The notes under the pieces: model-generated | What the model was told of the DNA's origin: nothing | Databases searched by the model: none | What the model saw: the letters and a program-made list of their open reading frames with translations, nothing else | In this document: in pieces, positions 25,886 to 33,437 of the stretch | Position numbering within the stretch: position 1 is the first letter of the stretch | How the letters are laid out: the number at the start of each line of letters is the position of its first letter | Program-made: the position numbers and the translations under genes | Source: JAYFRE01 sp034926235 | Lineage (GTDB): Bacteria > Pseudomonadota > Alphaproteobacteria > Rhodospirillales > Magnetospirillaceae | Length of the DNA: 64,000 nucleotides | Assembly (NCBI GenBank): GCA_034926235.1 | Contig: JAYFRE010000128.1 | Coordinates: forward strand, 1-64,000 | Direction: 5' to 3'

Positions 25886-26767
25886 TCAGACGAAATGCGT
25901 ACGGTTCAGGGCGACGATTTCCCGGATGAACTCGGCGACGGCGGTTACATGGCGGCTGGGCCGCAAATCTTCGTGGATCAAGGTCCAATAGCTGCGCATC
26001 AGGACATGATCGGGCAGGACCGGCACCAGCTCGGGGTCGGGGCGGGCCATGAAGGTGTGCAGGATGCCGATGCCAGCGCCCGAACGGACGACCTCGTGCT
26101 GGCCGATCGCGGTCGAGACGGCGATGGCGCTGCGCCAGTCGCGGTGATAATCGCCGGTATAATCGAGCGCCGAGGAATAGAGCAGATCCTCGACATAACC
26201 GATCAGACGGTGCTGAAGCAGGTCGTCGAGTGACGCGGGCATGCCCCGCTCCTGGATATAAGATTTCGAGGCGTAAAGCCCCAGACTGTAGTCGGTCAGC
26301 TTGCGGGCCAGCAATTTTCCCTTGCGCGGTCTGCCGATGGTGATGGCGATGTCGGCTTCGCGGCGGGATAGGGAAAAGGTACGCGGCACCGGCACCAGCT
26401 CGATCGACAGGCCGGGGTGGCGTTTGACGATCTCACCGATGCGGGGAGCCAGGAAAACCGCCCCGAATCCATCAGGCGTCCCGATCCGGACCGTGCCGCT
26501 GATCGTGTTGCCGCTGGCGCGGGCGCTGTCATAGGCGGCCAGCATCGCGCTTTCCATCTGTTCGGCGTGGGGCAGGAATTCCCGCCCTTCCTCGGTCAGT
26601 TCGCACCCATTGGTCCTGCGGGTGACCAGGCGCGTGCCCAGCGCCTTTTCGAGCGCGTCGAGCCGGCGGGCGACCGTGGCGTGATTGAGCCCCAGCCCGT
26701 GCGCCGCTCCTAGGATCTGGCCGTGACGCACGACGGCCAGGAACATCCGGATATCGTTCCAATTCAT
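25886..26767 (-). CDS. LysR-family transcriptional regulator, divergent from mmsA
   Basis: This 293-residue protein has an N-terminal helix-turn-helix (about residues 3-62, WNDIRMFLAVVRHGQILGAAHGLGLNHATVARRLDALEKALGTRL) and an effector domain from about 90 (GTVRIGTPDGFGAVFLAPRIGEI). LysR proteins commonly control the adjacent divergent gene, here mmsA. The 112-bp intergenic region carries a TTATGA-N11-TCATAA palindrome that fits a LysR box. The coinducer is unknown; a semialdehyde pathway intermediate would be plausible. Confidence 0.9.
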   Translation of the reverse strand: MNWNDIRMFLAVVRHGQILGAAHGLGLNHATVARRLDALEKALGTRLVTRRTNGCELTEEGREFLPHAEQMESAMLAAYDSARASGNTISGTVRIGTPDGFGAVFLAPRIGEIVKRHPGLSIELVPVPRTFSLSRREADIAITIGRPRKGKLLARKLTDYSLGLYASKSYIQERGMPASLDDLLQHRLIGYVEDLLYSSALDYTGDYHRDWRSAIAVSTAIGQHEVVRSGAGIGILHTFMARPDPELVPVLPDHVLMRSYWTLIHEDLRPSRHVTAVAEFIREIVALNRTHFV

Positions 26768-26801
26768 GTCGATCTACGATTCCTGCACAACGGGTCCGGA
26801 A

Positions 26802-26824
26802 TTATGAGAATTGTATCTTCATAA
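26802..26824. promoter_or_regulatory. LysR-type operator candidate between the LysR gene and mmsA
   Basis: TTATGA and TCATAA are exact reverse complements separated by 11 nt. This is the T-N11-A spacing typical of LysR boxes. The site lies 35 bp from the LysR start and 55 bp from the mmsA start. Confidence 0.6.
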
Positions 26825-26879
26825 ATACACATTCACCCTACGTCATCGTCATCAACAACGCCACGCGATTGGAGAAAAG

Positions 26880-28376
26880 ATGCGTACGATCGGACATTTC
26901 ATTTGCGGTTGCGAAACCACAGGCCAGTCCACCAATTTTTCGGATGTCTACAACCCTGCGACCGGCGAGGTTCAGGCGCGGCTTGCCCTGGCCAGTCCGG
27001 CCGATCTGGACGCCGCCGTGAAAGCGGCGAAAGCCGCCCAGCCGGCATGGGCCGCGACCAATCCGCAGCGGCGCGCCCGTGTGTTCTTCAAGCTTGTCGA
27101 ACTGCTCAACCGCGATCTGACGCCGCTTGCCCAGTTGATGAGCAGCGAGCATGGCAAGACGGTCGAAGATTCCAAGGGCGACATCCAGCGCGGCTTGGAA
27201 ATGGCCGAATTCATCGCCAGCACGCCCCACCTTCTGAAGGGCGAGTTCACCGACGGCGCGGGCCCCGGCATCGACATGTATTCGATGCGTCAGCCGGTGG
27301 GCGTCGGTGCGGGCATCACGCCGTTCAATTTCCCGGCGATGATTCCGCTGTGGATGCTGGTGCCGGCGATCGCGGCGGGCAATTCCTTCATCTTGAAGCC
27401 GTCCGAACGGACCCCCAGCCTGGCGGTCAAGATCGCCCTATTGATGAAGGAAGCGGGCCTGCCGGACGGCGTGTTGAGCGTTGTCCATGGCGGCAAGGAA
27501 ACGGTGGACGGAATCATCGCGCATCCCGGTATCGACGCCGTGTCCTTTGTCGGCTCGACCCCGGTGGCGCGCTACATCTACGAAAAGGGCGCGGCGCAGG
27601 GCAAGCGCGTCCAGGCCCTGGGCGGGGCCAAGAACCATATGATCATCATGCCGGACGCGGATATCGCCAAGGCGGCGGACGCGATCATGGGCGGCGCTTA
27701 TGGCTCCGCCGGCGAACGTTGCATGGCGGTTTCGGTGGCGGTGCCGGTGGGCGACAAGACGGCTGAGGCGGTCATCGCCGCGGTCAAGGAGCGCATCGCC
27801 AAGCTCAAGATCGGCCCCTACAACGACGCTTCCTCGGAAATGGGTCCGGTGATCGCCAAAGCCGCTCAGGACCGCATCAACGGTCTGATCGACAAGGGTG
27901 TCGCCGAAGGCGCCAAGCTTCTGGTCGATGGCCGGAACTGCGTCGTGAAGGGCTATGAAAAAGGCTTCTTTGTCGGTCCGACCCTGTTCGACCGGGTGAC
28001 GACCGAGATGAGCATCTACCGCGAGGAAATCTTCGGCCCGGTGCTGTCCGTGGTGCGGGCCCAGAATTACGAAGAAGCGCTGTCCCTGCCGATGAAGAGT
28101 CCCTTCGGCAACGGCGTGTCGATCTTTACCCGGGACGGCGATACCGCCCGTGATTTCACCAGCCGGATCAATGTCGGCATGGTGGGAATCAATGTGCCGG
28201 TGCCTGCGCCGCTGGCTTACTACACCTTTGGCGGCTGGAAGGCGTCGGCCTTCGGCGATCTGGCCGACCAGGGGATGGATTCGGTCCGTTTCTGGACGCG
28301 CAACAAGACGGTTACCGCCCGTTGGTTCTCTGGGATCAAGGAAGGTGCCGAATTCCAGATGCCCACCATGAAATAA
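26880..28376 (+). CDS. mmsA: CoA-acylating methylmalonate-semialdehyde dehydrogenase
   Basis: This 498-residue aldehyde dehydrogenase of the MmsA/IolA type converts methylmalonate semialdehyde to propionyl-CoA and malonate semialdehyde to acetyl-CoA, with NAD and CoA. Cys281 in GSAGERCMAVSVAV is the catalytic residue. ITPFNFPAMIPLWMLVPAIAAGNSFILKPSERTP is the cofactor-site signature, and GVGAGITPFNFP and FTSRINVGMVGINVPVPAPLAYYTFGGWK are subfamily hallmarks. The start at 26880 has GGAGAA upstream. It serves valine, thymine, beta-alanine or inositol breakdown. The aminotransferase and Ald nearby favour beta-alanine or beta-aminoisobutyrate, and leucine dehydrogenase and BrnQ favour valine. Confidence 0.93.
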   Translation: MRTIGHFICGCETTGQSTNFSDVYNPATGEVQARLALASPADLDAAVKAAKAAQPAWAATNPQRRARVFFKLVELLNRDLTPLAQLMSSEHGKTVEDSKGDIQRGLEMAEFIASTPHLLKGEFTDGAGPGIDMYSMRQPVGVGAGITPFNFPAMIPLWMLVPAIAAGNSFILKPSERTPSLAVKIALLMKEAGLPDGVLSVVHGGKETVDGIIAHPGIDAVSFVGSTPVARYIYEKGAAQGKRVQALGGAKNHMIIMPDADIAKAADAIMGGAYGSAGERCMAVSVAVPVGDKTAEAVIAAVKERIAKLKIGPYNDASSEMGPVIAKAAQDRINGLIDKGVAEGAKLLVDGRNCVVKGYEKGFFVGPTLFDRVTTEMSIYREEIFGPVLSVVRAQNYEEALSLPMKSPFGNGVSIFTRDGDTARDFTSRINVGMVGINVPVPAPLAYYTFGGWKASAFGDLADQGMDSVRFWTRNKTVTARWFSGIKEGAEFQMPTMK

Positions 28377-28399
28377 AAAAGGACCGGAGGTCACGACGC

Positions 28400-28440
28400 C
28401 GCCCCGTCCCGGCAGGGACATAGAATGCCGGGACGGGGCG
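28400..28440 (+). terminator. Terminator-like hairpin after mmsA
   Basis: A perfect 15-bp stem (28400-28414 with 28426-28440; CGCCCCGTCCCGGCA and its complement) with an 11-nt loop lies 24 nt past the mmsA stop. It has no T-run after it, so read-through into the next gene is possible. Confidence 0.65.
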
Positions 28441-28508
28441 GGACCGGCTTTGCCTACAACGATAAGAAAAATCCTGAAATTTTAATTTAATTTGAGGAGG
28501 ATTGCGTA

Positions 28509-29675
28509 ATGGCGGCCATATCGAACATTTTTCTACCAAGAAATCTTAGAGTTGGAGGGGGATCGTCCCGTCAGCTCGCCGAGATACTTTCTGAATTCAA
28601 TCTTAAACATCCTTTGATCGTTACTGATTCGTTTCTTGTAAAAAGTGGGATGCTGGCGCCGATTGAAGACTCTCTTGCCAGCGCCGGCGTTGCCTTTCGT
28701 GTTTTTTCAGGGACTGTTCCCGACCCGACCGTGGCCTCGGTCAAGGCCGGCTTGGCTTTCCTGAAGGAGGCGGACCATGATTGCGTCGTCGGCATCGGCG
28801 GCGGAAGCCCGATGGACACCGCCAAGGCGTTGGCCATATTGGCCGTGTATGGCGGCGAGATGGCCGATTACAAGATCCCTCATCTTCAGACACGGCCCGG
28901 ACTACCTATCATCGCCATTCCAACCACGGCCGGCACCGGTTCGGAGGCCACGCGGGTGACGATCATCACCAACGAGGTCACCGATGAGAAGATGCTGTGC
29001 ATGGGGCCGGCTTATCAGCCCTTGGCGGCGCTGATCGATTATGAGCTGACCTTGGGCGCGCCCCGCCGTCTGACCGCCGACACCGGGCTGGACGCGTTGA
29101 CCCACGCCATCGAAGCCTATGTCAGCCAGCGGGCCAATCCCTTTGCGGATGGCATGGCGCTGGCGGCGATGAAGGCGATCTGGGCCAATCTGCCGACCGT
29201 TTGCGCCGATCCGGGGAACCGGCCGGCGCGGGAAGCGATGATGCTGGGTTCGACCCAGGCCGGCATAGCCTTCTCGAACAGCTCGGTGGCCATGGTCCAC
29301 GGTATGAGCCGGCCGATCGGCGCGTTCTTCCATGTCGCGCATGGTCTGTCCAACGCGATGCTGTTGCCGGCAGTGACGGCCTTCTCGGTTTCAGCCGCTT
29401 CGGCCCGTTATGCCGATTGCGCGCGCGCCATGGGCGTGGCGGCCATTCTGGATGGCGACGATACGGCTTGCGCCAAGCTGGTCGTTGCGCTGGAGAAGAT
29501 TACGCGAGATCTCGATGTGCCGTCGCCCAAGGTCTATGGCATCGACGAGAAGCGTTGGTTTGAAGTTCTGGACGTCATGGCCGAGCAAGCTTTGGCTTCA
29601 GGATCGCCGGGGAATAATCCAAGGGTTCCATCGGCGCGCGAAATAAGAGATATTTACATCCAGGTCTGGAAGTAG
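28509..29675 (+). CDS. Iron-containing alcohol dehydrogenase
   Basis: This 388-residue group III (Fe-type) alcohol dehydrogenase has the NAD-binding GGGSPMDTAKALAIL (about residue 97) and PTTAGTGSEATRVTII. All four metal ligands are visible: Asp195 and His199 in GLDALTHAIE, His264 in MVHGMS and His278 in FHVAHG. These positions resemble FucO and YiaY. The reaction is reversible oxidation of a primary or hydroxy-acid alcohol to an aldehyde. With mmsA upstream, a hydroxyisobutyrate- or hydroxypropionate-type substrate is a reasonable guess. A strong GAGGAGG site precedes it. The upstream 60 bp and the first 60 codons are richer in A and T than its neighbours. Confidence 0.92.
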   Translation: MAAISNIFLPRNLRVGGGSSRQLAEILSEFNLKHPLIVTDSFLVKSGMLAPIEDSLASAGVAFRVFSGTVPDPTVASVKAGLAFLKEADHDCVVGIGGGSPMDTAKALAILAVYGGEMADYKIPHLQTRPGLPIIAIPTTAGTGSEATRVTIITNEVTDEKMLCMGPAYQPLAALIDYELTLGAPRRLTADTGLDALTHAIEAYVSQRANPFADGMALAAMKAIWANLPTVCADPGNRPAREAMMLGSTQAGIAFSNSSVAMVHGMSRPIGAFFHVAHGLSNAMLLPAVTAFSVSAASARYADCARAMGVAAILDGDDTACAKLVVALEKITRDLDVPSPKVYGIDEKRWFEVLDVMAEQALASGSPGNNPRVPSAREIRDIYIQVWK

Positions 29676-29721
29676 GGGGTGGAAGAGAACAGCTCCATTC
29701 CCTTTTGAAGACTTCCAACTA

Positions 29722-29758
29722 GGTCTGCCGGGCGTGGGGGTCTACACGCCCGGCGACC
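29722..29758 (+). terminator. Terminator-like hairpin after the alcohol dehydrogenase gene
   Basis: GCCGGGCGTG pairs perfectly with CACGCCCGGC (29727-29736 with 29745-29754). GGTC/GACC extends the stem across a one-base bulge. No T-run follows. Confidence 0.6.
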
Positions 29759-30073
29759 GTCGGAAACATCCCGAAGATTGATGAAATCTTGGAAAACAGC
29801 GGACGACGCGTGGTGTTCGTTGGTTTTTGCGCGTCCGGGGAATCGGTGAAACTCCAGGCCGGAATGATGCGCACATCCTTAAAATAGCCTGGGAGGCAGA
29901 TTGGAAGGACGTTCCGCATCCGGTGGGTGGTCCGGGTCTTGGCGGCGTCCTGATGCCCGGCTATGTGGAGAATATAAAGAATTTTTCCAAAAAAGGCGAT
30001 GAATGTACGGAAACGTACATTTGTTCTAATATAAACTTCATATAATTTGCTCTAAACCGGAAAGATATTCCAT

Positions 30074-30088
30074 ATAAACCTGGTTTAT
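30074..30088. promoter_or_regulatory. Perfect palindrome, operator candidate
   Basis: ATAAACCTGGTTTAT is a perfect odd palindrome with 7-bp arms in an AT-rich segment of the large gap. It could be a dimeric regulator site, but the controlled gene is unclear because leucine dehydrogenase starts 740 bp away. Confidence 0.4.
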
Positions 30089-30110
30089 GCCGCCAATAAG
30101 GAAATTAATT

Positions 30111-30139
30111 CGCCATTTTTGGCGATACCATTTTTGGCA
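30111..30139. repeat. Tandem palindromic units, operator candidate
   Basis: CGCCATTTTTGGCG (30111-30124) is itself an inverted repeat. Its core CCATTTTTGGC recurs at 30129-30139, giving two copies 16 bp apart. This spacing and symmetry look like paired protein-binding sites. Confidence 0.4.
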
Positions 30140-30416
30140 TGAGCAAGATCGCGCAGAGTCCATTCCCTTTCTTTCTTCCGGCAGCAGGCGCTGCACGGGA
30201 GATCGGGAATGGCTGTCCTGCCGCGGCTGGATGGCGATGACGGCCTGAACCGGCCTTCCGTTGCTTTTCAAAGGGCCGATGGCCCGACGCGGCGGAAAAC
30301 AAGGGCGCGCGGTTTGCTCCTGCCAGGGGGATGTCTCGCGCGCGGTTTCACCGCGGCCCGCTTTTCCTCTGGATCGGTCACTCTGTCGGTCACGGCGTTA
30401 TCGCCGGGAGGAATGG

Positions 30417-30647
30417 ATGTTTGGAGTCCTTGCCGCCGACCTATGCAGGAACAATCTCCTGCATTTCGCCCTTTGTCCGGAGGATGTTTCATCCCGATCC
30501 CCGGAACATGGCGATCGCTTGAAATCTTTCCCGATCGGTTCTGCCGTCATCGGCGGCCGCGCGCATCACGCCTTGGCCGTTCCCAATCATGACGTGCCCA
30601 GGAAACCGTGTCCGGCCTTGGTGAGAAAGGGGTGCGGGAAGGCCTGA
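30417..30647 (+). CDS. Small ORF of unknown function (doubtful)
   Basis: This is a 76-codon frame starting MFGVLAADLC. The ATG has a strong GGAGGA site 4 nt upstream, and a stable hairpin begins within about 10 nt of the stop, which together resemble a complete small gene. The product has four Cys and five His, so metal binding is conceivable. Against it, the codon third-position bias is weak compared with neighbours, the composition is not typical, and I recognise no family. Treat as a candidate only. Confidence 0.25.
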   Translation: MFGVLAADLCRNNLLHFALCPEDVSSRSPEHGDRLKSFPIGSAVIGGRAHHALAVPNHDVPRKPCPALVRKGCGKA

Positions 30648-30650
30648 GTC

Positions 30651-30690
30651 CGGCCTCTTTTCCGGATTGAAACGGAAAAGAAAGGGCCGC
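30651..30690 (+). terminator. Hairpin upstream of the leucine dehydrogenase gene
   Basis: TCTTTTCCG pairs with CGGAAAAGA (30656-30664 with 30673-30681), with partial extension by CGGCC/GGCCG. No T-run follows on the plus strand. Confidence 0.45.
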
Positions 30691-30831
30691 TCCTCTCTAT
30701 ATAAGTAATAAATTATTTGTCGCCAGTATTTTTTAGGCGATGGGAAGACTCGTATTTGTTTTTGAATAAAAATAAGAATAAAAAATAGAATTTGAGGGTT
30801 TATACAAATATTTTTATGTAGGAGGTTGTTT

Positions 30832-31872
30832 ATGTTTGTTATGAAAGAAATCGATTCCTATGGGCATGAGAATTTGTTATTCGCCCATGATGAAAAGACT
30901 GGTCTGAAGGCAATCATCGCCGTTCATGACACCACCCTGGGGCCGGCTCTCGGCGGCACGCGGTTCTGGAATTACGCCGACGAAGAAGAAGCTCTTTATG
31001 ACGTGCTGCGCCTGTCCCGCGGCATGAGCCTGAAGAATGCCGGGGCCGGCCTGAAGATGGGAGGCGGCAAGGCCGTCATCATCGGGGATCCGAAGAAACT
31101 GCGCAGCCAGGAATTTTTCAACGCCTATGGGCGATTTGTCGATCGGCTGTCCGGTTGCTATTACACGGCAGAAGACGTAAATACGACCACCCAAGACATG
31201 GTCTGGATCAGCGAGAGCACGAAATATGTTACGGGCCTGCCCGGCAAAAGCGGCAATCCTTCGCCCTTCACTGCCTATGGGACCTACATGTCGATGAAGG
31301 CGGGCGCGAAGGAAGCCTTCGGTTCGGATTCCCTAGAAGGAAAAGTCGTTGCCATTCAAGGTCTTGGCAATGTCGGATACGGAATCGCCAGGCATGTGCA
31401 TGACGAAGGCGGCGTTTTGAAGGTGTTCGACATCAACGGGGAAGCCGTGAACCGGGCGGTCGAGGAGCTCGGCGCGACCGCCGTGCCGGGCGACCAGATT
31501 CTATCGACCAAATGCGACATCCTGTCCCCTTGCGCTTTGGGCGCCGTCTTCGACACGGAAAATCTGAAGAAGGTCAAAGCCAAGGTCATTTGCGGATGCG
31601 CGAACAACCAGCTGGTCGATAACGCCGCCGGCGACCTGATCGACCGCCTGGGCATCGTCTACTGCCCCGACTATATCGCCAATGCGGGCGGCGTCATCAA
31701 TTGCGCGGCAGAGGTCGAAGGCGGGTATGACGAGGAAAAAGTGAAGGATAAGGTCCGGCACATCTACGACGCCACCGAGATGATTTTCAATATGGCGAGA
31801 GAGCGAAAAATCCCGACCTACAAAGCAGCCGATGAATATGCATACAGCATAATCAAGTCTGCGAAGCACTAA
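30832..31872 (+). CDS. bcd: Leucine dehydrogenase (branched-chain amino acid dehydrogenase)
   Basis: This 346-residue NAD-dependent enzyme deaminates leucine, valine and isoleucine to the 2-oxo acids. Catalytic Lys80 (KMGGGKAVIIGD) and Asp115 (AEDVNTT) fall at the same numbers as in the Bacillus enzyme. Lys68-type substrate binding is represented by Lys75-region GLKMGGG, and the Rossmann motif is VAIQGLGNVGYGIA (about residue 178). The start at 30832 has a perfect AGGAGG site; an ATG 6 nt upstream is less well placed. The 160 bp upstream are very AT-rich. The enzyme is best known from Firmicutes and uncommon in alphaproteobacteria, so acquisition by transfer is possible. brnQ follows. Confidence 0.92.
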   Translation: MFVMKEIDSYGHENLLFAHDEKTGLKAIIAVHDTTLGPALGGTRFWNYADEEEALYDVLRLSRGMSLKNAGAGLKMGGGKAVIIGDPKKLRSQEFFNAYGRFVDRLSGCYYTAEDVNTTTQDMVWISESTKYVTGLPGKSGNPSPFTAYGTYMSMKAGAKEAFGSDSLEGKVVAIQGLGNVGYGIARHVHDEGGVLKVFDINGEAVNRAVEELGATAVPGDQILSTKCDILSPCALGAVFDTENLKKVKAKVICGCANNQLVDNAAGDLIDRLGIVYCPDYIANAGGVINCAAEVEGGYDEEKVKDKVRHIYDATEMIFNMARERKIPTYKAADEYAYSIIKSAKH

Positions 31873-31882
31873 AACCACATCA

Positions 31883-31913
31883 GGCTTGGCCAGAAATATC
31901 TGGCCAAGCCTTT
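31883..31913 (+). terminator. Intrinsic terminator after leucine dehydrogenase
   Basis: A perfect 12-bp stem GGCTTGGCCAGA/TCTGGCCAAGCC with an AATA loop is followed by TTT. It starts 10 nt past the stop. Confidence 0.85.
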
Positions 31914-32026
31914 GTTATCAATAATTCAACCATGATGTATATCCAGTATTCTTCGTTTTTAAATGAGTGGCGGGGAATATGATTAATTCAAATGTTTTTA
32001 TAAGAATGGATATGCGAGGTAGATTT

Positions 32027-32047
32027 ATGACTAAGGAGATTAGTCAT
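32027..32047 (+). promoter_or_regulatory. Hairpin presenting the brnQ ribosome-binding site
   Basis: ATGACTAA (32027-32034) is an exact reverse complement of TTAGTCAT (32040-32047). The 5-nt loop GGAGA is the Shine-Dalgarno core, and the AT of the brnQ ATG lies in the 3' arm. This could tune brnQ translation. Confidence 0.55.
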
Positions 32048-33371
32048 GAGAAAACTGATTCTAGACTCTCTCGTCGTCGGAATGGCTCTCTTCGCGATGT
32101 TCTTCGGGGCCGGAAACATTATTTTTCCGCCTTATATCGGGCTTGGGGCCGGCGCGGACTGGTATGTGGGCTTTCTTGGCTATTTCATTTCCGATATTGG
32201 CCTCGCCGTGCTCACCATCTTTGCCATTTTGCGCTCGGACAGCGTGTCGCGGAACGAGGGCTTGATGTATCGCCTTGGCGGCGTTCCAGCGACGCTGATG
32301 ATGGGAGCCATCGTTTTATGCATCGGGCCGCTTCTGGCCGTGCCCAGAACGGCGGCCACCGCTTTTCAGATCGGCATGGCTCCCTATACCGGGGATGGCA
32401 GGATGGCTTCGGCGGTGTTCACGGCCGTCTTTTTTCTGGTCGTCCTGGCCTTTTCGATCCGGGAATCGAAGATGGTGGACATCGTTGGCAAATATTTGAC
32501 CCCCATAAAATTTTTCGGCCTTCTGCTGATTATCGGCGGCGGAATCCTCTTCCCCATCGGTCCGATCAACCCGGTGTCCAGAATCGAGAACGTTCCACTT
32601 ACTGGCGTTATCGCCGGCTATCAGACGATGGACGTCCTGGCCGCCTTGATGTTCGGGGTCATCATCGTCAGGGCGCTTAAGGCCAAGGGGCATGACAGCC
32701 CGAAAGCGATGACGCTTTCGGTGGTTCTGGCCAGCATCATCGCTTCGGTTCTGCTGCTGATCGTTTATGCCGGGCTTTGTTATCTGGGGGCGACGGCGTC
32801 CACTCTCTATCCCATGGATGTGGATCGGGGCCATCTGGTCGTTCTCATCACACAGGGCATTTTTGGGGCGCACAGCGTCATACTGTTGGGCGTCATCGTC
32901 TCGGTGTCTTGCCTGGCGACGGCCATTGCGCTGTGCAGTACGACCGGCTCGTTCTTTTCCCGGCTCAGCAAGGGCCGGCTTTCCTACAATATGGTCGTGG
33001 TCGCCGTCTGCGTGTTCAGCGCGGTGGTCGCCAATTTCGGCCTGACGTCGATCATCAATTTCGCTGTCCCGATTCTGACCGTGATTTATCCGGGAGCCTT
33101 GGTTGTTGTCGCCATGACGTTCTTGGACCGGCATGTGTATAACGACAATATCGTCAAATTTGCTGCCGCCGGGGCCATGCTGGTCAGCCTGTTGGAGGTT
33201 CTGAACGGCTTCGGGGCTCCTTTCGGCTTTGTCCAAGGACTTCCCTTCAGCAGCCTTGGTTTCGGCTGGGTCATCCCCGCCATTCTGTGCGCCAATCTTG
33301 GAATTTTTGTAAAGCCGCGCTGCCCCGGCGCGGCTGAACTCCGGGAAACCACGTTGAGCGCTAATTCATAG
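32046..33371 (+). CDS. brnQ: Branched-chain amino acid transporter BrnQ (LIVCS family)
   Basis: This 441-residue integral membrane carrier has 12 hydrophobic segments. It imports leucine, isoleucine and valine with Na+ or H+. The N-terminal family motif is MALFAMFFGAGNIIFPPYIGLGAG, followed by GPLLAVPRTAATAFQIG in the third segment and GYQTMDVLAALMFGVIIVRALKAKG near the middle. It sits 173 bp after leucine dehydrogenase on the same strand, so the pair forms an uptake-and-deamination module, though a terminator between them suggests separate or attenuated expression. The ribosome-binding site is in a hairpin loop. Confidence 0.93.
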   Translation: MRKLILDSLVVGMALFAMFFGAGNIIFPPYIGLGAGADWYVGFLGYFISDIGLAVLTIFAILRSDSVSRNEGLMYRLGGVPATLMMGAIVLCIGPLLAVPRTAATAFQIGMAPYTGDGRMASAVFTAVFFLVVLAFSIRESKMVDIVGKYLTPIKFFGLLLIIGGGILFPIGPINPVSRIENVPLTGVIAGYQTMDVLAALMFGVIIVRALKAKGHDSPKAMTLSVVLASIIASVLLLIVYAGLCYLGATASTLYPMDVDRGHLVVLITQGIFGAHSVILLGVIVSVSCLATAIALCSTTGSFFSRLSKGRLSYNMVVVAVCVFSAVVANFGLTSIINFAVPILTVIYPGALVVVAMTFLDRHVYNDNIVKFAAAGAMLVSLLEVLNGFGAPFGFVQGLPFSSLGFGWVIPAILCANLGIFVKPRCPGAAELRETTLSANS

Positions 33372-33391
33372 CGCGCATCCATAGGAAAAGA

Positions 33392-33426
33392 GGCGCGGAC
33401 GGAAGGATGCCGTCCGTGCCCCTTTT
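33392..33426. terminator. Intrinsic terminator between convergent brnQ and the ABC permease gene
   Basis: An 11-bp stem GGCGCGGACGG/CCGTCCGTGCC (one G-U pair) with a 7-nt loop is followed by CCTTTT on the plus strand. It begins 21 nt past the brnQ stop. Confidence 0.8.
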
Positions 33427-33437
33427 CGGATCATCTT

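Larger units (their letters stand above)
29676..30831. other. 1156-bp region without a confident gene
   Basis: This is the longest gap in the window. It contains a hairpin after the alcohol dehydrogenase gene, a palindrome at 30074-30088, two tandem CCATTTTTGGC units at 30113-30139, one weak small ORF (30417-30647) with a hairpin after it, and a very AT-rich leader before leucine dehydrogenase. The frames I checked show no remnant of a known gene. Confidence 0.55.

Noticed and set aside
29827..30045. A 72-codon plus-strand frame in the large gap
   Set aside because: It has no ribosome-binding site, an unnatural composition and no family resemblance.
31967..32680. A 237-codon frame overlapping the start of brnQ
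   Set aside because: It is a shifted frame of brnQ, rich in Arg/Gly/Ser, and lacks the membrane segments of the true product.
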